From contig JAGUWA010000014.1 of the NCBI GenBank assembly GCA_020062605.1, forward strand, positions 1 through 32,475: 32,475 nt of DNA, in the 5' to 3' direction. The notes below the pieces were generated by a model. It saw only the letters and a list, made by a program, of their open reading frames with translations, made no database searches and was not told the DNA's origin. The first letter of the stretch is position 1; every line of letters starts with the position of its first letter. Source of the DNA: Parvibaculum sp. Its GTDB lineage: Bacteria; Pseudomonadota; Alphaproteobacteria; Parvibaculales; Parvibaculaceae. The translations under genes and the position numbers were made by a program. This document shows positions 28,318 to 32,475 of the stretch, piece after piece.

Positions 28318-28338
28318 TCACCGCAAAATATGCGGCGA
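28318..28338 (+). promoter_or_regulatory. Candidate fic operator copy 1
   Basis: TCACCGCAAAATATGCGGCGA containing inverted repeat CCGCA-N5-TGCGG; 52 bp from copy 2. Confidence 0.6.
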
Positions 28339-28340
28339 AC

Positions 28341-28370
28341 TTGATTTTTGCGGCAATTATCCCCTATAAT
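28341..28370 (+). promoter_or_regulatory. Sigma70-like promoter of fic
   Basis: -35 TTGATT (28341-28346), 18-bp spacer, -10 TATAAT (28365-28370). Confidence 0.6.
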
Positions 28371-28390
28371 CACCGCAAAGGATGCGGCGA
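28370..28390 (+). promoter_or_regulatory. Candidate fic operator copy 2, over the predicted transcription start
   Basis: TCACCGCAAAGGATGCGGCGA, 19/21 identical to copy 1, just before the ATG at 28393. Confidence 0.6.
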
Positions 28391-28392
28391 TT

Positions 28393-29523
28393 ATGACCTG
28401 GATACATGAAAGAGATGACTGGCCTCACCTGCGCTGGGATCAAACCACCCTGGCGCCGAAGCTGGCAAATGTCCGCCACAGGCAAGGCCGTTTGCTCGGC
28501 CGCATGGAAGCTCTGGGCTTCGACCTGAAACAGGAAGCCAGCCTCAGAACGCTTACCGCAGATGTCGTCAAATCTTCGGCAATCGAAGGCGAGATATTGG
28601 AGCCCGAAGAGGTCCGCTCATCCATTGCGCGGCGGCTCGGGATCGACGTTGGCGGCCTTCCCCCGGCCAGCCGGGATGTTGAAGGTATCGTCGAAATGAT
28701 GCTGGACGCCACACAGCATTACGATGCGCCACTGAACGCCGAACGGCTGTTCGGATGGCATGCGGCGCTTTTCCCGACGGGCCGCAGTGGCATACATAAA
28801 ATCACGGTCGGTGCATGGCGAACGGAAGACGCCGGCCCGATGCAGGTTGTCTCTGGTGCACTCGGCAAGGAAAAAGTTCATTTCGAAGCGCCGGAAGCCT
28901 CACGGCTGCCCCGCGAGATGGATGCGTTCCTGAGCTGGTTCGAGCAAGAGACTAGAACCGATCCGGTTATCAAGGCAGGGATCGCCCATCTGTGGTTCGT
29001 GACCGTCCACCCTTTCGAGGATGGCAACGGACGCATCGCACGCGCCATTGCCGACATGGCCCTTGCACGCGCCGATCAGACCCGCGAGCGCTTCTACAGC
29101 ATGTCGTCGCGGATCGAGTCCGAGAGGAAAAGCTACTACGAGCAGCTTGAGCGCCAGCAGCGCAGCGACACGGATATCAGCCCGTGGCTCGACTGGTTTC
29201 TGGACTGTCTGGATCATGCAATCGGTCAGGCAGACAAAACGCTGGGCGCGGTTCTCTACAAGGCGCGTCTCTGGGACCAAGCGAACCTGAAGCCGGTGAA
29301 TGAGCGGCAGCGTCTGGTGCTCAACCGGATGCTCGATGATTTCAAGGGTTTTATGAATACCTCGAAGTACGCCAGACTTGCGAGGTGCTCGACCGACACA
29401 GCCTTGCGCGACATTCGCGACCTGCTGGATCGCGGCCTGCTTATCCAGAATGAGGGCGGGGGACGCAGCACCAGTTACCGCCTGCCGAAAGACGACGAAC
29501 TCAGAGCGGGAAGGCACGGCTAA
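28393..29523 (+). CDS. Fic family protein (DUF4172-type N-terminus, class II self-inhibited)
   Basis: HPFEDGNGRIAR Fic motif, N-terminal inhibitory motif SSAIEGE, C-terminal winged-helix-like region; ORF open upstream to 28348 but MTWIHERDDWPHLRWD fits the family N-terminus. Confidence 0.92.
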   Translation: MTWIHERDDWPHLRWDQTTLAPKLANVRHRQGRLLGRMEALGFDLKQEASLRTLTADVVKSSAIEGEILEPEEVRSSIARRLGIDVGGLPPASRDVEGIVEMMLDATQHYDAPLNAERLFGWHAALFPTGRSGIHKITVGAWRTEDAGPMQVVSGALGKEKVHFEAPEASRLPREMDAFLSWFEQETRTDPVIKAGIAHLWFVTVHPFEDGNGRIARAIADMALARADQTRERFYSMSSRIESERKSYYEQLERQQRSDTDISPWLDWFLDCLDHAIGQADKTLGAVLYKARLWDQANLKPVNERQRLVLNRMLDDFKGFMNTSKYARLARCSTDTALRDIRDLLDRGLLIQNEGGGRSTSYRLPKDDELRAGRHG

Positions 29524-29539
29524 GATGCGCAAGGAAAAA

Positions 29540-29616
<77 letters not shown>

Positions 29617-29702
29617 CAGGGGCAGGCCCTTATGGAACGCGGCCTGCCGAAGCGGGCGCAAGGTAGAACAAAGCGGCCGCCCAAACAACTGCCTGCTGAG
29701 GT

Positions 29703-30779
29703 CTAAAGCCCATCGAGCCCGAGCTCGATGCCCTCCGCCTCGAAGAGCGAGGCCAGATGCTCGAACCCCGCCATCGTGAAACCCGTCTCGGGAAGCGCCG
29801 CGCCCGCTCCGAGCGGCGCCCTCCCAAGCCCCGCAACGCGCTCCAGCCCGTAGAGCGCGCCCACGGCGGTGAGATGCGACTGGCCCCGTGGATCGAGGAT
29901 CGTCGCCCGCCGGCTGATCCTGCGCCCTCCGGTCTCGCCCTCTACCTCGATGACGATCTCATGCGGTGCGCCAGGCCCCGGCTTCGTGGCGGCGATGGCG
30001 CTCATGCCGGGAAGCCGCATCAGCGGTTCCCACAGCCCGAGGCGGATCAGGCGGCGCATGCTGCGAAGCGAATTGCCCTTGTCGAGCCCGAGCCGCACGC
30101 CCGCCTCCGATGCGCCGCTGGCAAGCGCCAGTGTCACGACATCGCCCATGTTCATCCGATAGACGGGCTGCTCCGCGCCACTGGGAAAACGCACCAGCCT
30201 CTCGTCGCCCAGCGGTCCGACCTTCCGCCAGGCCCCGCCCGTCCGCGCGACAAAGCCCAGCGACATGCCCTCGCCGGCGCTTGCGGAGTCGGGCCCCATC
30301 TTGTCGCCCGTGTAGTAGAGGATCGACATGTCCACACGCGCGACGCTTGAAAGTCCCTCCGTCATTCGCCGCGCGACGATGGCCGGACTGCCCGCCATCC
30401 AGTTCGATGTGAAAAGCATGGGCGCGGAAGGCGTATGGAGCGCGACAGCTGCGAGACCGCGCAACTGCGCGTCGAGCCCGCGTGTGATGTCCATATAGGG
30501 GATGCCGCGCGCCGCCGCCTCGTTGAGGAGATGGTCCTCATGCTCGTGGATGAAGACGCCGACGGCATCGATCCCCGCGATCGCGCCCAGCGGCAGGGGT
30601 CTGGTCACGTCGATGACCGCCGCGCACGCACCGCCGATCTCCGCGGCAAGCTTCGCCGCTTCGGCTTCGCGGCGTCCGCCAATCAGAATTTCTACCTCCG
30701 GATGGTGTTTGCGCAGAAGCCGCGCAACCTGTTCACCCACCACGCCGTAACCGCCCGCCAGCAGTATCCGTTTCGCCAT
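29703..30779 (-). CDS. Saccharopine dehydrogenase-like NAD(P)-binding protein
   Basis: [37 protein letters not shown] Rossmann start; start chosen at internal Met (ORF open to 30800). Confidence 0.82.
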   Translation of the reverse strand: MAKRILLAGGYGVVGEQVARLLRKHHPEVEILIGGRREAEAAKLAAEIGGACAAVIDVTRPLPLGAIAGIDAVGVFIHEHEDHLLNEAAARGIPYMDITRGLDAQLRGLAAVALHTPSAPMLFTSNWMAGSPAIVARRMTEGLSSVARVDMSILYYTGDKMGPDSASAGEGMSLGFVARTGGAWRKVGPLGDERLVRFPSGAEQPVYRMNMGDVVTLALASGASEAGVRLGLDKGNSLRSMRRLIRLGLWEPLMRLPGMSAIAATKPGPGAPHEIVIEVEGETGGRRISRRATILDPRGQSHLTAVGALYGLERVAGLGRAPLGAGAALPETGFTMAGFEHLASLFEAEGIELGLDGL

Positions 30780-30811
30780 GATCTTGTCCTCCGGTTTCAT
30801 CTCCCGCAGGT

Positions 30812-30829
30812 ATTGGTCACTAGACCAAT
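30812..30829. promoter_or_regulatory. TetR-type operator site 1
   Basis: ATTGGTC-ACTA-GACCAAT perfect inverted repeat in the divergent intergenic region. Confidence 0.7.
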
Positions 30830-30865
30830 TTTGTCAATGACCCGGCGCGATGTAATCTGCGCTTC

Positions 30866-31495
30866 ATGAAAAGAGAACCCGACAGAGTTACGGACACGCC
30901 ACCCACGGAAAAGGGCACGACGCGCCGGGAGGAAATTCTCGCCGCCGCCTCGGCGCTTCTGCTGGAGGAGGGATATGCCGGCTTTTCCGCGCGTGGTGTG
31001 GCGGCGCGCGCCGGCCTGAGGCTGAGCCACGTCCAGTATTATTTTGAGAGCCCGGCCGCGATCCTGGCGGAGCTGCTCGACCGTTTCGTACGCCGCTACG
31101 GCGAAGAGATCATGATGCGTTTCGGTGCCGCGAAGGGCACCGGCGAGCAGCGTCTGCATCGCGCACTCGATTTCCTTCTGAACGACGAAGCCTATCGGCG
31201 CGATTGCGGTATCTTCATGATCGAGGTTGCCGGCTTCGCTGCGCGCGACAAGGTGATTGCCGAGGCGCTGGGACGCTACTACGAAATCTGCTTCGAACTC
31301 TTCGCCGGCATCGCGAAGGAACTCGCGCCGTCTCTCCAACCGCGCGAACGCGCGCGCCGCGCCCGCCAGTGCGTTGCGTTGATCGAGGGCATGTCGATGA
31401 CGCGGCCGCATATGGGTGCGAAGGGTGAAGCCGATTTCAGCGCCCGCGAGGCGACCCGCGCCATTATGCGCCTCCTCGCCGAGGGCGAAGCCTAA
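30866..31495 (+). CDS. TetR/AcrR family transcriptional regulator
   Basis: 209 aa; EEILAAASALLLEEGYAGFSARGVAARAGLRLSHVQYYFESPAAILAELL. Confidence 0.9.
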   Translation: MKREPDRVTDTPPTEKGTTRREEILAAASALLLEEGYAGFSARGVAARAGLRLSHVQYYFESPAAILAELLDRFVRRYGEEIMMRFGAAKGTGEQRLHRALDFLLNDEAYRRDCGIFMIEVAGFAARDKVIAEALGRYYEICFELFAGIAKELAPSLQPRERARRARQCVALIEGMSMTRPHMGAKGEADFSAREATRAIMRLLAEGEA

Positions 31496-31821
31496 AGCCT
31501 CAGCATCATCCGCAGTTCCATGACAAGCCCGTGCTGCCGGCAGGGAATGGGCGCGACCGTCTCCGCCATCGGCTCGAAACCCATCGCCCTGTAGAGGCCG
31601 ACGGCAGGATTGTCCGACATTACATCAAGATGCACGCGCGTAAAGCCCTTCGTCCGCACCCGTCCGATTTCATGGTCGATGAGCGCACGTCCCGCGCCGT
31701 GCCCGCCGAAAATGTAATCGTAGGAACGTGGCCCCGTCGCGTGGACGAGCTCCGGAATAAGGGGCGTCGTCTCCTTTGCCCGCCTGCCTTCCGCTGCAAC
31801 GATTTCGATGGCCATCTCCAC
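31492..31821 (-). CDS. GNAT family N-acetyltransferase, apparently internally shortened
   Basis: 109 aa; N-terminal TPLIPELVHATGPRSYDYIFGG joined to HGAGRALIDHEIGRVRTKGFTRVHLDVMSDNPAVGLYRAMGFEPM. Confidence 0.75.
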   Translation of the reverse strand: MEMAIEIVAAEGRRAKETTPLIPELVHATGPRSYDYIFGGHGAGRALIDHEIGRVRTKGFTRVHLDVMSDNPAVGLYRAMGFEPMAETVAPIPCRQHGLVMELRMMLRL

Positions 31822-31832
31822 CTCGCTGAATA

Positions 31833-31848
31833 TTGGTCATTTGACCAA
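31833..31848. promoter_or_regulatory. TetR-type operator site 2 (upstream of GNAT)
   Basis: TTGGTC-ATTT-GACCAA perfect inverted repeat. Confidence 0.7.
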
Positions 31849-31883
31849 ATATGTCACGAGATTGCACCGCCACCAGGTTATTC

Positions 31884-31899
31884 TTGGTCTAAAGACCAA
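31884..31899. promoter_or_regulatory. TetR-type operator site 3 (GNAT / PAS_5-like intergenic region)
   Basis: TTGGTC-TAAA-GACCAA perfect inverted repeat, 51 bp from site 2. Confidence 0.7.
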
Positions 31900-32032
31900 T
31901 AAGTAGCGGTCCGGATAGCCGCTCCCCGGCAAGGCCTGTGCCGCTTGGCGGCTGTTCCAATATGGCATATAGGAGGAAGCCCCCGGAAAACCGCGCGGCC
32001 CTGAGGGGCCAGACCCGAGAGTTTTGCGTTCC

Positions 32033-32475
32033 ATGTCTGAGCCATTGCGGCTTGCGCCCTTCGACATTTACATCGATCCGCTGCTCGCCTTTCAGGACGC
32101 GCGCCTGCGCGAGATGTTTGCTTATTGGCAAGGCAAGCGCGGCGGCAGACCTTTTCCGGCGCGCGCCGATGTGAGCCCTGCGGACATCGTCAATCATCTG
32201 CCATCGGTTTTCCTGGTCGATGCAAAGCCGCCCGCGCTGGTGCTTGCCGATTTTCGCGTGCGGCTGATGGGCACCGCGCTCAATGACCTTTTTGCGCGCG
32301 ATTTCACGGGCCGTTCGCTCAAAGACGAAATGTCGGAGAAATCGGCGACGGCGCTTGCGAAAGTCTTCGGCATCGTCTGCCAGCTGCGCCGCCCGCTCCG
32401 CCTGTACGGCGCCGCCGTCTTTGCCAGGGCGCAGCCCCTGACGGCGGTCGAGGCGGTGCTGATGCCGCTCACCAC
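32033..32475 (+). CDS. PAS_5-like domain protein (3' truncated by window edge)
   Basis: MSEPLRLAPFDIYIDPLLAFQDARLREMFAYWQGKRGGRPFPARADVSPADIVNHLPSVFLVDAK...; open to the window end. Confidence 0.75.
   Translation, partial: MSEPLRLAPFDIYIDPLLAFQDARLREMFAYWQGKRGGRPFPARADVSPADIVNHLPSVFLVDAKPPALVLADFRVRLMGTALNDLFARDFTGRSLKDEMSEKSATALAKVFGIVCQLRRPLRLYGAAVFARAQPLTAVEAVLMPLT

Noticed and set aside
28393-29523. Fic as part of a two-gene toxin-antitoxin pair
   Set aside because: No FicA-like antitoxin ORF adjacent; the SSAIEGE motif indicates an intramolecular (class II) inhibitor.

Overview
High-GC bacterial chromosomal window, alphaproteobacterial in character. Left to right: a partial PstS-like C-terminus and an OprO/P-type phosphate porin with a Pho-box-like promoter; a TonB-dependent receptor; an alpha/beta-hydrolase-OsmC fusion; a DUF5330-like protein; a chimeric receiver/DUF1302 barrel ORF; a TetR regulator; a beta-oxidation-type cluster (truncated Zn-ADH, thiolase, MerR, ALDH); and a DUF454 protein. 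The centre is a compact chemosensory operon on the minus strand, in transcription order globin-coupled MCP, multi-PAS histidine kinase, cheA-REC, cheW, cheY, cheZ-like, cheB, cheR. A divergent FNR-like regulator lies upstream of it. The right part holds a ZIP transporter, a ferritin-like protein, a class-II Fic protein beside tRNA-Arg(CCG), a saccharopine-dehydrogenase-like gene, a second TetR, a GNAT and a partial PAS_5-like gene. The observations most worth checking are: (i) three ORFs that look like in-frame deletion or fusion products (receiver::DUF1302, Zn-ADH lacking its zinc domain, GNAT lacking its central strands); (ii) a three-site TTGGTC-N4-GACCAA operator family around the second TetR; (iii) a fic gene with a duplicated CCGCA-N5-TGCGG operator bracketing a TATAAT promoter; (iv) an 11-bp copy of the tRNA-Arg 3' end in direct orientation on the far side of fic, suggesting a roughly 1.5-kb tRNA-targeted insertion. 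No CRISPR array, rRNA, transposase or clear defence island was seen. All family names are from reading the translations; no database search was run.
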